Source: Carboxylicivirga mesophila
GTDB lineage: Bacteria > Bacteroidota > Bacteroidia > Bacteroidales > Marinilabiliaceae
Assembly: GCF_018271975.1 (NCBI RefSeq)
Contig: NZ_JAGUCN010000004.1
Coordinates: forward strand, 62,001-126,000
Length of the DNA stretch: 64,000 bases
Reading direction: 5' to 3'
The notes under the pieces are model-generated. The model ran no database searches. It was not told the DNA's origin and saw only the letters and a list, made by a program, of their open reading frames with translations. This document shows, piece by piece, positions 38,473-47,106 of the stretch (position 1 is the stretch's first letter; the number at the start of each line of letters is the position of its first letter). Made by a program: the position numbers and the translations under genes.

Positions 38473-38760
38473 TTACCTCCCTCTACATTGATTAAACAAC
38501 TCAATAGCCTTATTCTTGTCTACAATTATTTTTCGCCCATTCTGCATTACGGCATCCTTAAGAATGGTGTCTTTATATCGTTGTGCAGTGGCGTGCGAGA
38601 CATTGAATAATCTCCTAATACCAGACAAGCCATAGACATAACTTTTCTCTTCATTATTTATAAAACTCTCCTGTTTTAATTCCACTTCGGCTCTTTGTCC
38701 AATCAGTGCCTTTAATTCCCCAACTGTAAGCATTACAATTGGAGTTTCGTCATTATACAT
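38473..38760 (-). CDS. DUF3853-like helix-turn-helix protein
   Basis: 95 residues. The C-terminal half reads YVYGLSGIRRLFNVSHATAQ then RYKDTILKDAVMQNGRKIIV, a MerR/excisionase-like helix-turn-helix with a downstream beta hairpin, as in DUF3853 proteins of Bacteroidota mobile elements. It is likely a DNA-binding factor controlling excision or replication. First gene of the compact DUF3853-smallORF-DnaD-DUF6633 operon. Confidence 0.75.
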   Translation of the reverse strand: MYNDETPIVMLTVGELKALIGQRAEVELKQESFINNEEKSYVYGLSGIRRLFNVSHATAQRYKDTILKDAVMQNGRKIIVDKNKAIELFNQCRGR

Positions 38761-38963
38761 CTTTACTAATTTTTATTGAATTAATAATTAGTACACTAGC
38801 ATACTTTAATTAATCAAATTTGATGCTACGAAACTATAATCGAACAAAGCATAAAAAAACCCACGCAAGATTGGGTTTACGTGGGGTCAGTTGGGGTTTT
38901 TCAGAAAAATCACCTCATATCAATCACATTATGAGATATATGACTATCATTTCTTTTGTGGGG

Positions 38964-39872
38964 TCACTTTATTGGTAAACAATACTCAAATGATAAAAGA
39001 TCACTTGCTTTGTCTTTAAAATGCAAATTATACTGCGTTTTAAAGAATTCATCAAGAGGCGTATTGACATTGTTCTTTGGATTGTGATTATTAGTCATTT
39101 TTCCTTTTCCATTATCAAAAACTGTATTTGCTTTTGCCACATCTAACTTAAATATGTTCGCAACACGAAAGATATCAGTATGCGTTCCATTAAAAGCAAT
39201 CTTCTTCGAGCTTCTTCCGCTCAAGTATTTATAGACTGCCAATTCCTTTAATTGCCTCCTGGATACATCCATTATTTTATTTTCCCTGCAATAATTATCA
39301 AAAGCTTCAATGAACTTGCATTCACTGTCATTTAACATTTGTGTTATTCTATTTTCGGTGTATCCAATAACACCACATACATCTTTAAATGTTACTTTTT
39401 CTGCCTTTAAACTTTCAAATGGATTAAGTTCAATATCAACTCCTAAAATAGACCTGTAGAAATATTGAACATTGTCAGATATTTCTTCCACAACACAAAA
39501 AAAATCATCGATATACTCTTTGATTATTATATATATATCATTATCAGGATTATCCGAAACTTTAGCATCTACCCGTCTTGAGCATCTTATAAGATGAACT
39601 AACACATAGATTAAGTCTGTCTCAATTCTTTTAATATAAATATCTTCAACCACCTCTCTGCCTCCCTTAGATTGGAGAGAAAAAAAGATTGTCTCTAAGG
39701 CTGAAAGTATCGCAGTTGGGTCACAATCATCGATATCATAAATAAATTCTTCATTTTCAATCCGTCTAGAAAGCTCCTCGAAATTGTCAGATTTAATCTC
39801 TTCTTTCATCATATCGATTATTAAAAGAAGAATTTCAATGCTCTTATTTATTTCATTTATTGCATTATACAT
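38964..39872 (-). CDS. Mobile-element protein of unknown function (possibly RteC-like)
   Basis: 302 residues, acidic, mostly helical, no signal peptide or membrane segment. It lies 12 nt downstream of the integrase gene on the same strand and is probably cotranscribed. The position and the long helical N-terminal half recall RteC-type regulators of Bacteroides conjugative elements, but I see no diagnostic motif. A candidate HTH-like stretch is DVCGVIGYTENRITQMLNDS. The C-terminal 60 residues are Asn/Lys-rich. Confidence 0.5.
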   Translation of the reverse strand: MYNAINEINKSIEILLLIIDMMKEEIKSDNFEELSRRIENEEFIYDIDDCDPTAILSALETIFFSLQSKGGREVVEDIYIKRIETDLIYVLVHLIRCSRRVDAKVSDNPDNDIYIIIKEYIDDFFCVVEEISDNVQYFYRSILGVDIELNPFESLKAEKVTFKDVCGVIGYTENRITQMLNDSECKFIEAFDNYCRENKIMDVSRRQLKELAVYKYLSGRSSKKIAFNGTHTDIFRVANIFKLDVAKANTVFDNGKGKMTNNHNPKNNVNTPLDEFFKTQYNLHFKDKASDLLSFEYCLPIK

Positions 39873-39883
39873 TATGAATTAAT

Positions 39884-41161
39884 TTAAAAGTTAATATACT
39901 TATCTACCATATTGTCAACATCCTTGCTAACAATATCAATATATGGCTGCATCGCCTTATAATCGGAGTGACCTGTGATTTTCATAACAGCATGGGCTGG
40001 CATCCCATTCAATAGAGCATTACAAATAAATGTTCGTCGACCGGTATGAGTACCTACCAAACTGTACTTTGGATAGGTGTTCTCAATCCTTCTATTCCCA
40101 ACAAAATCAATAGCAGTTACTGGCTCATTGATTTGCGCTAATTCACAAAGCTCCTTTAGGTAATCATTCATACGCTGATTGGAAATAACGGGCAGGGCCT
40201 TCTCATCCTTAAAATGAAATTCCTTGTATTTATCAATCAACTCTATCGCTTTTGAGTTAAGTTTAATACTTAACTTATCAGTTGTCTTCTGGGTTACTAT
40301 CTCAATCTTACCCTTCTTGATATCATGCTTTTGTAGTTTATACACATCAGAATAGCGCAATGATGTATAACAGCAAAACAAGAACACATCTCTCACTCGT
40401 TCAAGGTATTGTTTAGATTCCGGAATCTTATAATTGCGCACTAAATCCAGTTCGGCAGAACTTAAATAGATAACCTGCTTATCAGCTGTTTTTAACTTCG
40501 GTTTAAAGCCTTGATAGGCATTATTGTTGGTGTGATTTTTTTCTACTGCCCACTTGAGAAACCACTTCAAAAAGCCAAGTTGCTTTTTTATCGTAGTATT
40601 CTTCATTTTTCCTTCCTTACGCAGATATTCAACAAGGTCGGTCAATTTCTCTTCATCCAGCTTATCCAGATGTAGCTTTTTGTCGAAATTCACTAAGTGC
40701 TTCTTAAGAGATTTGAATTTCGTATAGGTGGGCTGCATCCAATCATTTTGTTTGCCTCTCTCTTTGACAAATAGGTCATATAATTCAAAAAAGCTCAATT
40801 CTTGCTCGACTTCCTGATGCTTAACATTTTTCTTCCGAGAAAATTCTTCAGCAAAGTCTACCTTGAGCTTCTCAAGGTCTATCTCTAATCTTTCAATCTG
40901 ATGTTTAAGAGAGAAGTTATCGAGAAAGCTTTTCTGTAATGCAAGCTTTGAGTTGATAATATTGTATGGTTCCTTTTGTTTATTATGGTATCCCTGCAAC
41001 ACTACCTGACCTTTTTCATCCCATGCTTTCGCATCAATACGATAACCCGTTGACAAGGTAATGCGTTGCCCATTGTGATTAACTGCAATTCGGATTGGCA
41101 CGTTCTCTATAATTATCTCGCCATCCTTTTTACGCTTTTCTAATGACAGTTTATATCTCAT
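39884..41161 (-). CDS. int: Tyrosine recombinase / island integrase
   Basis: 425 residues from the ATG at 41161 (MRYKLSLEKRKKDGE). The frame is open to 41263, but that extension is translated from the arm-type repeats. It has an N-terminal arm-binding domain, a SAM-like core-binding domain (about 135-235, LVNFDKKLHLDKLDEEKLTD) and a catalytic domain with Arg in TSLRYSDVYKL, HTGRRTF (His and Arg), TGHSDYKAM (His) and nucleophile Tyr in MQPYIDIV. It catalyses site-specific integration and excision, probably at the tRNA-Ser 3' end. It lies about 150 bp inside the right boundary. Confidence 0.92.
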   Translation of the reverse strand: MRYKLSLEKRKKDGEIIIENVPIRIAVNHNGQRITLSTGYRIDAKAWDEKGQVVLQGYHNKQKEPYNIINSKLALQKSFLDNFSLKHQIERLEIDLEKLKVDFAEEFSRKKNVKHQEVEQELSFFELYDLFVKERGKQNDWMQPTYTKFKSLKKHLVNFDKKLHLDKLDEEKLTDLVEYLRKEGKMKNTTIKKQLGFLKWFLKWAVEKNHTNNNAYQGFKPKLKTADKQVIYLSSAELDLVRNYKIPESKQYLERVRDVFLFCCYTSLRYSDVYKLQKHDIKKGKIEIVTQKTTDKLSIKLNSKAIELIDKYKEFHFKDEKALPVISNQRMNDYLKELCELAQINEPVTAIDFVGNRRIENTYPKYSLVGTHTGRRTFICNALLNGMPAHAVMKITGHSDYKAMQPYIDIVSKDVDNMVDKYINF

Positions 41162-41173
41162 TTTGTGTGTAAA

Positions 41174-41200
41174 AATGTTACACGCAATTTTACACGCATT
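41174..41200 (+). promoter_or_regulatory. Candidate integrase arm-type sites, right end
   Basis: AATGTTACACGCA (41174-41186) and TTTTACACGCATT (41188-41200) are two tandem copies of a TTACACGCA core. The first is identical to 4857-4869 near the left end. They overlap the integrase promoter region and could also allow autoregulation. Confidence 0.5.
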
Positions 41201-41308
41201 ATTTGAGATATCAAAGTATATTTTGATAAATTTAATTAAATGCCAAATTTTATTAATACCCACTATTAACGGGATATATGAGGTAGTCTTAATACTATCA
41301 AAATTCTA

Positions 41309-41331
41309 GGTTCGAGAGCCTCTCTCTCCGC
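41309..41331. other. attR: displaced tRNA-Ser 3' fragment
   Basis: GGTTCGA-N3-CCTCTCTCTCCGC repeats the 3' end of the tRNA-Ser gene at 4794-4816 with 20 of 23 bases identical. No tRNA body lies upstream of it. It is followed by a tRNA-like trailer and a terminator, as expected for the original 3' flank of the tRNA. Confidence 0.65.
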
Positions 41332-41352
41332 TGAAAGCGGAAGCAATTTTAA

Positions 41353-41388
41353 AAACCCTGTAAGTGAGTACTTACAGGGTTTTTTTTA
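41353..41388 (+). terminator. Intrinsic terminator, probably the tRNA's original one
   Basis: A 13-bp stem AAACCCTGTAAGT / ACTTACAGGGTTT with a GAGT loop, followed by a run of T. With no plus-strand gene upstream inside the island, the simplest reading is the former tRNA-Ser terminator stranded by integration. Confidence 0.8.
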
Positions 41389-41550
41389 ATGTGTATTAAT
41401 TAATCATCAAACACTATCTAATCTGGTTATTAGGAGAATACTGTTATCCGTTCTGTCAACAGCTTTTATCTTGCTTAAAACAGTACCTTAAAATTTGCCA
41501 CCACCTAATAAAGTAGTACTTTCAACACTGTAACTGAATAGAACTAAACG

Positions 41551-42102
41551 ATGAAAAGTACCGACTTATCTAAATATAATAATGACTGGTTTGATGAAGG
41601 AGCCGGTTATTTTAAAAGGACCATCTGGTTTTTTGTTAATGCCCTGTTTTTCATCAATCCATGTAATCCATTATCTGGTCTAAAAGTGCGATTGCTTCGT
41701 CTGTTTGGTGCCAAAGTAGGGAGAGGGGTAGTGATTAAACCAGGTGTGAATATTAAATATCCCTGGAAGTTAGAGATTGGCGATAATACCTGGATTGGCG
41801 AGCGCGTGTGGATTGATAACCTGGATAAGGTTATTATCGGGAAAAACTGTTGTTTATCGCAAGAAGCCTTCATTCTGATCGGCAACCATAATTATAAGTA
41901 TTCCACCTTCGATTTAATGGTGGCACCTGTTTTCCTTGAAGATGGAGTGTGGCTTGGGGCCAGAAGTATTGTAACTGGTGGTATTACCTGTGGGAGCCAT
42001 TCAGTTTTGAGCGTTAACAGTGTGGCCTCCTCCTCACTGGAACCATATGTGATATATAGAGGTAATCCGGCTGATAAAGTCAAGGTGCGAACTATTAGTT
42101 AG
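41551..42102 (+). CDS. WcaF-like colanic-acid/exopolysaccharide O-acetyltransferase
   Basis: 183 residues forming a left-handed beta-helix acetyltransferase. The N-terminus (FKRTIWFFVNALFFINPCNP) is typical of WcaF, followed by hexapeptide turns (IGDNTWIGERVWI, IIGKNCCLSQEAFILIGNHN) and the C-terminal YRGNPADKVK. It transfers acetyl from acetyl-CoA to exopolysaccharide sugars. It is the first gene outside the right island boundary and overlaps the convergent downstream gene by 8 nt. Confidence 0.85.
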   Translation: MKSTDLSKYNNDWFDEGAGYFKRTIWFFVNALFFINPCNPLSGLKVRLLRLFGAKVGRGVVIKPGVNIKYPWKLEIGDNTWIGERVWIDNLDKVIIGKNCCLSQEAFILIGNHNYKYSTFDLMVAPVFLEDGVWLGARSIVTGGITCGSHSVLSVNSVASSSLEPYVIYRGNPADKVKVRTIS

Positions 42103-43471
42103 GTGTTTGCATCCAGTTTGGTAACTGAGCAGGTGATGATTTTCGACCATAAAAAAAGTCATCCATCTTAACCGCCCAATAGCGGAAGTTTGGAAAATGT
42201 CGAATGCTCCACCTCACCATATTGTGCAGGGTGTTGTTGGGGTGCGAATATGGACAGGTGCTCATGCAACGCCCGCAATCGGTGCCGGCACTACACCAAT
42301 AGTTAAAGCACTTTTCGGAGTTTATTTGCCATCTTTCAACACCATCAATGTTGGTTTTATTCTTTTCTGGTATAGCAGTAGCGGGGCAGTTTTCGGCACA
42401 CTTGAGGCATTTGGTACAGAAGTCTTCATAACTATTATCATATTTCCGGTTTTCAACTGGTAAAGGCATATCAGTTGTAATAACACCTATTCGTACCCTT
42501 GGGCCATGTTCAGGAGTCATTAATAATCCCATCCGCCCGATTTCTCCCAGATTAGCATCACGTGCTACCAGAGGAGCTACCACTTGGTAGTTTCCGTCAA
42601 TATGGGCTCGTGCATCAAATCCGCAATTGCGTATAAACATGGCTATTTGTGTGGCAATAATACCTGCTTGCAGATATTGATTAGCCGACTCCATGATAAT
42701 TGAACTTCTGGGAGCGGCAGCAACCATATCATGATCCATCTCAACTGTGAAAGCAATAGCGTTAGCATGTTTACGTTCTATCGTTTTCCCATAGCGTTCG
42801 CCTCGTCCGCCAACAGAATACCAATGATAATCCTTTAACTGTGTATAGCCAATGGATACAGCGCCTGATTTTTTCGCCCACTGCTTAATAAACTGACCAT
42901 AGTTATCTGGGGTAATGGAGTGAGATATGTCTTTGGCTTGGCCTTCAACATACTGGTGTAAGCCATCCACAATATGAAAGAGGGCATCTGTTGCCCCAAA
43001 CGAGAGCGGATTATAAAATGTAGACTGTGGACTTAATAAACCAGGTAGCTTTCTGAACTTTTCATCATTATCCAGATGGTCGGGATGCATCTGGTAGTAT
43101 TGTTGGTATTGTTGAGTGTTGGGCTTTAGTTCATTTCGCGAGAACATGATGGTTCTTTCATCAATTTGTCCTGAGGCAAGAGCTTCATTGTATGTCTTAA
43201 AAAACATGCGGGGGATAAACAGGTATAGCCCGGCAAGTATAACCATTGAATCAAATGCAATAATCAATCCCTTGTATGTATTGTCAAGGAGGTAAGGAAG
43301 GGTTGCAACAACTGTGCAAATAAGCATTAATACAGCTGCCTTAACTACTGCAGGGGTGCGCTTTTCTATTAGTGAGGTAATAAGCATTAATAGCATTAGT
43401 CCGGCAAGTGAAGCACCTGTCACGGTCATGAAGATATTGAAATATGGCATGGTCAATGTTTCTATGGGCAT
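42095..43471 (-). CDS. Membrane-anchored reductive dehalogenase-like Fe-S protein
   Basis: 458 residues. Three N-terminal membrane segments (within about 8-90) precede an RdhA/QueG-like domain. Two 4Fe-4S clusters are encoded near the C-terminus: CTKCLKCAENCP and the CFNYWC...CGRCMSTCPYSHP motif. The region between (about 190-350) matches the corrinoid-binding nitroreductase-like fold of reductive dehalogenases. There is no Tat signal, unlike respiratory RdhA, and the anchor is fused rather than encoded as a separate RdhB. Homologues reduce halogenated organics or epoxides; the true substrate here is unknown. Confidence 0.8.
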   Translation of the reverse strand: MPIETLTMPYFNIFMTVTGASLAGLMLLMLITSLIEKRTPAVVKAAVLMLICTVVATLPYLLDNTYKGLIIAFDSMVILAGLYLFIPRMFFKTYNEALASGQIDERTIMFSRNELKPNTQQYQQYYQMHPDHLDNDEKFRKLPGLLSPQSTFYNPLSFGATDALFHIVDGLHQYVEGQAKDISHSITPDNYGQFIKQWAKKSGAVSIGYTQLKDYHWYSVGGRGERYGKTIERKHANAIAFTVEMDHDMVAAAPRSSIIMESANQYLQAGIIATQIAMFIRNCGFDARAHIDGNYQVVAPLVARDANLGEIGRMGLLMTPEHGPRVRIGVITTDMPLPVENRKYDNSYEDFCTKCLKCAENCPATAIPEKNKTNIDGVERWQINSEKCFNYWCSAGTDCGRCMSTCPYSHPNNTLHNMVRWSIRHFPNFRYWAVKMDDFFYGRKSSPAQLPNWMQTPN

Positions 43472-43528
43472 GCAAAATACACCTATTGGATCACTAAAAA
43501 GCTGATTTGCATCAATAGTAGGCTGCTT

Positions 43529-44464
43529 CTAATGGTTAATAAATTGATTGAAAAGCGGTTCAAATTCCTCGCGGGATGAATAAGGAACGCCGCCTCCAGC
43601 CACAGTAGTGGATAAAGCACCGCTTTTGCACCCCATATCTATGGCTTCATCAGTGTTTTTACCATCAATAGTACCGGCCAGAAACCCTGCCGTAAAGGCA
43701 TCGCCTGCACCAATACAGTCCACCGGTTTTGTATTTTGGTATGACGAGTAGGAGCGTCTTGTTTTCAAACTGATAAGCTGAACCCCATCACTGCCGCAAG
43801 TATTAATAATCTTGGTCTGATAATCTTGAAGCAGCTCTTCGACCTCCAGTTTGTTACCTTTTAGCAGTAATTGAAGTTCCTTCTCATTGGGTAAGAATAC
43901 ATCAACATAAGGAAGCAGCTGCCTGAGGTTGGTATTCCACTTCTCTTCTACATCCCACTGTGGGTCTAATGATGTATGTACCTGATGCTCTTTTATGGCT
44001 TTAAAAAACTGGGGCAATACATTTCGGAAGTGTGGTAATACATATGGATTTGACATATGAAAATAAGGTGTTGAGGCAAGCAGATCAACTGGAATATCTT
44101 GTGGTGTTAATTGAGCCATTGCACCTGCATGCGTCAGGTTTGCCCGGTCTTCATCCTTACTCATTACTACCGTACAGCCTGTTTTATAAGCTTTTTTTTC
44201 AATCATATAGTTGGTGCAAACCCCGTATGAACCAAGCAACTCTTTAAACTGCTGCCCAAAACTATCGGCACCAATGGCACCAATATATGCCACATTAACA
44301 CCCAATGCAGCCAGGTGAGCTGCTGTAATGCCTGCCGAGCTTCCTAAAACAATATCAAAATCATGAGCTATTACTTCTTCTCCAAAGTGCGGTATCTTAT
44401 TGAAATTATTGAAAATGATATCTATGTTGCAGTCGCCGGTAACGATGATATCGTATTTTTTCAT
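43529..44464 (-). CDS. PfkB-family carbohydrate kinase
   Basis: 311 residues of the ribokinase/PfkB fold. The N-terminal GDCNIDIIFNNF and FGEEVIAHDF are followed by GSSAGITAAHLAALG; the C-terminal PfkB signature DCIGAGDAFTAGFLAG contains the catalytic Asp and anion hole. It phosphorylates a sugar or nucleoside using ATP in the cytosol. It follows the YigZ gene by 14 nt. The substrate is not predictable from the sequence. Confidence 0.88.
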   Translation of the reverse strand: MKKYDIIVTGDCNIDIIFNNFNKIPHFGEEVIAHDFDIVLGSSAGITAAHLAALGVNVAYIGAIGADSFGQQFKELLGSYGVCTNYMIEKKAYKTGCTVVMSKDEDRANLTHAGAMAQLTPQDIPVDLLASTPYFHMSNPYVLPHFRNVLPQFFKAIKEHQVHTSLDPQWDVEEKWNTNLRQLLPYVDVFLPNEKELQLLLKGNKLEVEELLQDYQTKIINTCGSDGVQLISLKTRRSYSSYQNTKPVDCIGAGDAFTAGFLAGTIDGKNTDEAIDMGCKSGALSTTVAGGGVPYSSREEFEPLFNQFINH

Positions 44465-44478
44465 GGTGGTATTTTGCT

Positions 44479-45093
44479 TTATACAGTTCTGATGAAATCA
44501 ATGTTTACAGATTCAATTTTCTCGAGTTTATTTATTAAGGCTTCTGTTTCGGACTGACGGCAACTTAACTCAATAGCACAACGCAAGTTAAAATCCTGCT
44601 GATGAACATTAGGATTCTCATCTTTAATAACCTTCATCACATCATTCATCACGCCGTAATCGAAATTTATCAAGTAATGGTCATTAACTGTTTTTTCAAT
44701 AATAGTGGCATTATTAATGACATCAATACTGGCCTCTTTATAGGCGCGTATAAGTCCGCTGGTGCCTAGCTTAGTGCCACCAAAATAGCGGATGATTACA
44801 ATTAGAATATTGGTTAGTTCATGTGAGCGTATTTGTCCCAGAATGGGCTTACCGGCTGTCCCAGAGGGCTCTCCATCGTCATTGGCTCTGAATTGTTTGC
44901 CATCAACACCTAATTGCCAGGCATAGCAATGGTGACGTGCATCGTAAAATTGTTTTTTGAGTACGGCAATGTGCTCTTTTATTTCATCTTCATTTGTTAT
45001 GGGGTAAGCATATGCTATAAACTTGCTACCTTTCTCTTTATAAATACCTTCTGATAATTGGGCGATTGTGTTATACTTATCTGGTAATGTCAT
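44479..45093 (-). CDS. YigZ/IMPACT-family protein
   Basis: 204 residues. The family signature is DDGEPSGTAGKPILGQI, preceded by ARHHCYAWQLG and followed by RYFGGTKLGTSGLIRAYKEA. A C-terminal ferredoxin-like DUF1949 domain (about 135-204) completes it. IMPACT/YigZ proteins are conserved and thought to modulate translation or proteolysis; the biochemical activity is uncertain. It starts a two-gene operon with the PfkB kinase. Confidence 0.92.
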   Translation of the reverse strand: MTLPDKYNTIAQLSEGIYKEKGSKFIAYAYPITNEDEIKEHIAVLKKQFYDARHHCYAWQLGVDGKQFRANDDGEPSGTAGKPILGQIRSHELTNILIVIIRYFGGTKLGTSGLIRAYKEASIDVINNATIIEKTVNDHYLINFDYGVMNDVMKVIKDENPNVHQQDFNLRCAIELSCRQSETEALINKLEKIESVNIDFIRTV

Positions 45094-45209
45094 TGTTTCG
45101 CAACCGTTCTGTAAAATGAGTGAGTGAAAATAGTAAAAAAATATCAGGCGGGTCCAATGTTAATTAATCGTTAAGTTTAGTTACTTTTGATATGGAAAGT
45201 AAAACTATC

Positions 45210-45230
45210 ATACATGAATGTATACTTTTG
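45210..45230 (+). promoter_or_regulatory. Inverted repeat next to a -7 box before the OprP porin
   Basis: ATACAT-GA-ATGTAT (45210-45223) is an inverted repeat that abuts TACTTTTG (45223-45230), which matches TAnnTTTG. No TTG lies at the -33 position. A regulated promoter for the porin operon is possible. Confidence 0.3.
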
Positions 45231-45306
45231 TTGCCCGAAAATAATGCTTTATCATTGTTGAATGATGTTCATTAGATTCACACACAGGAACATAGGACTA
45301 GACAAA

Positions 45307-46542
45307 ATGAAAAATACATTTGCATTATTGTGTCTGCTGTTGATAGGAGGAGTGACAGAAGCGCAAGAAAATGAAGCTAGCTCAATTAGCTTATCCAATT
45401 GGTACGACAAAATAAAAGTTAACGGATATATGCAGCTCCGTTACAATGATTTGTACAAAACAAATCCTGATATGGAAAATCCTCAGGGTGACCGTACTTA
45501 TGGTGGGTATGACGGATTCTCAATTCGGCGGATGCGACTAAAAGTCAGTGGCCAGGTGCATCCTCGATTATACTTCTATTTTCAGGCCGACTTTGCTTCA
45601 GATGGTAAAAATCTTGGACAGTTGCGCGATGCTTATTTCGACTATTTTCTTGATCCGGCAGGCGAATGGAGAATGAGAGGTGGACAAAGTAAAATTCCTT
45701 TTGGTTTTGAAAACCTGCAATCGTCGCAGGACAGGCTGGCACTCGATCGTAATGATCCGCTTAATAGTGCTGTTAGGGATGAGCGTGATATGGGAATCGG
45801 TATTCATTATGCTCCTCAGGAAATTCGCGAGCGTTTTAAAACGCTTAAAAGTAAAGGAATTAAGGGATCAGGTGATTATGGGATGGCTTACGTCATGTTT
45901 TATAATGGTCAGCGGGGTAACAGCCTCGTTCCTGATGAGAAGAAAATTCCACATATAGCTGCACGTTTTGCCTATCCAATCGAACTGAACTCTGGTCAGT
46001 TTATGGAATTCGGTCTGCAGGGATATACAGGCAAATACAAGATGACATCGGTTACTGATGGCGTTGTTGTAAGAAATAATGACGGTAGTTTAAGCTCAGA
46101 ATCGGCTATGGACAAAACCTTTGCCGACCAGCGTATAGCAGGTACGATTGTTTATTACCCTCAGCCATTTGGTTTTCAGGCCGAATATAATTTTGGTGTG
46201 GGACCGGAGTTTGCATATGATGCAGCCAATGAAACTGGCTCAATAGGTAAAGAAAAGTTACACGGTGGCTATGCCCAGGTTATGTATCGCATTCAGCATA
46301 ATAAGCAAGAGATTTTTCCCTTTGTGAAGGGGATGTATTACGATGGAGGTAAAAAGTTTGAGCTGGATGCCCGAAGCTATACCGTTAAAGAATTGGAAAT
46401 TGGCGTCGAGTGGCAACCAATTAAAGCCTTTGAGGCAGTGGCTATGTACACTATCTCCGATCGCCGCTACGAAGACATGGCCAATCCGGTTAATCGTCAG
46501 ACTGGTCAGCTAATCAGGATTCAGTTACAGGTTAATTTCTAA
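45307..46542 (+). CDS. OprO/OprP-type phosphate-selective porin
   Basis: 411 residues from ATG 45307, which opens a signal peptide (LLLIGGVTEAQE); the frame is open from 45262. Family hallmarks are IKVNGYMQLRYNDLY, FSIRRMRLKVSGQVHPRLYF, and the strand RDAYFDYFLDPAGEWRMRGG followed by QSKIPFGFENLQSSQDR. The terminal strand is IRIQLQVNF. These trimeric barrels pass phosphate or polyphosphate. It is cotranscribed with the small lipoprotein 13 nt downstream. No pho-box equivalent was identified. Confidence 0.85.
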   Translation: MKNTFALLCLLLIGGVTEAQENEASSISLSNWYDKIKVNGYMQLRYNDLYKTNPDMENPQGDRTYGGYDGFSIRRMRLKVSGQVHPRLYFYFQADFASDGKNLGQLRDAYFDYFLDPAGEWRMRGGQSKIPFGFENLQSSQDRLALDRNDPLNSAVRDERDMGIGIHYAPQEIRERFKTLKSKGIKGSGDYGMAYVMFYNGQRGNSLVPDEKKIPHIAARFAYPIELNSGQFMEFGLQGYTGKYKMTSVTDGVVVRNNDGSLSSESAMDKTFADQRIAGTIVYYPQPFGFQAEYNFGVGPEFAYDAANETGSIGKEKLHGGYAQVMYRIQHNKQEIFPFVKGMYYDGGKKFELDARSYTVKELEIGVEWQPIKAFEAVAMYTISDRRYEDMANPVNRQTGQLIRIQLQVNF

Positions 46543-46555
46543 ACAAAACAAAGCT

Positions 46556-47008
46556 ATGAAACAGTTATTCTTCCTATTACTTGTAAGCATAAGTCTGTGG
46601 GCCTGCGGAAGTAAACCGCAACAGGATGTCTATAGTACCGTGAGTGATGAAGTTAAACAGACGATCTTACAGCAGATGGAAGATTCGCGTCAGGCGTGGA
46701 ATGATGGTGACTTTGAACGATATATGCAGGTGTATTGGCAATCAGATTCACTTTGTTTTATGGGACTAAACAGCATTACCTATGGCTGGCAAAATACCTT
46801 GGAAAGGTATCAGAAGGGTTACCCGACAGCCGGGCATCGAGGAACTTTAACCTATCGGTTTAAACGGTTTAAACAATTGGCCGATGATTGTGTTATAGTT
46901 ATCGGAAGTTTCCACCTTAAACGTCAGATGGGGGACGCTGAAGGCAACTTTTCGCTGGTATGGAAATATATTGATGGTCAGTGGAAAATTATACTTGATC
47001 ATACCTGA
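46556..47008 (+). CDS. NTF2/SnoaL-like lipoprotein (DUF4440 type)
   Basis: 150 residues with a lipoprotein signal ending at Cys17 (SLWACGSKP). The mature part is an NTF2-like cone: ILQQMEDSRQAWNDGDFERY, then SLCFMGLNSITYGW, and FSLVWKYIDGQWKIILDHT at the end. Such domains serve as ligand-binding or ketosteroid-isomerase-like folds; no catalytic residues can be named. It follows the OprP-like porin in the same operon. Confidence 0.75.
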   Translation: MKQLFFLLLVSISLWACGSKPQQDVYSTVSDEVKQTILQQMEDSRQAWNDGDFERYMQVYWQSDSLCFMGLNSITYGWQNTLERYQKGYPTAGHRGTLTYRFKRFKQLADDCVIVIGSFHLKRQMGDAEGNFSLVWKYIDGQWKIILDHT

Positions 47009-47042
47009 ATAATGTAAGAATTGTAAGTAATATAGTCGGAAC

Positions 47043-47077
47043 AAGGGCTCTTCATAATTAATTTGAAGGGCCTTTTT
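47043..47077 (+). terminator. Probable imperfect terminator
   Basis: AAGG...CTTCA pairs with TGAAG...CCTT around an internal mismatch, followed by TTTTT. It lies between the NTF2-like gene and the KdsC-like gene. Confidence 0.45.
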
Positions 47078-47106
47078 CTTATCTTCGCACTAAAAGTGAA
47101 AACAGA

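Larger units (their letters stand above)
4816..41331. mobile_element. Candidate 36.5-kb integrated genomic island in tRNA-Ser
   Basis: Boundaries are the intact tRNA-Ser 3' end on the left and a displaced tRNA 3' fragment on the right. A tyrosine recombinase gene ends the element on the right, reading inward. Directly repeated TTACACGCA-type motifs lie within about 55 nt of the left core and 150 nt of the right core. The right 4 kb holds typical mobile-element genes (DUF3853, DnaD-like, DUF6633). No relaxase, coupling protein or tra genes were recognised, so self-transfer is unlikely. The main uncertainty is whether all the cargo came in one event, because a smaller element could have nested at the right end. 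Confidence 0.6.

Noticed and set aside
36449-41331. Complete prophage or conjugative element
   Set aside because: No capsid, terminase, relaxase, coupling protein or mating-pore genes were seen. Only integration and replication-type genes are present.
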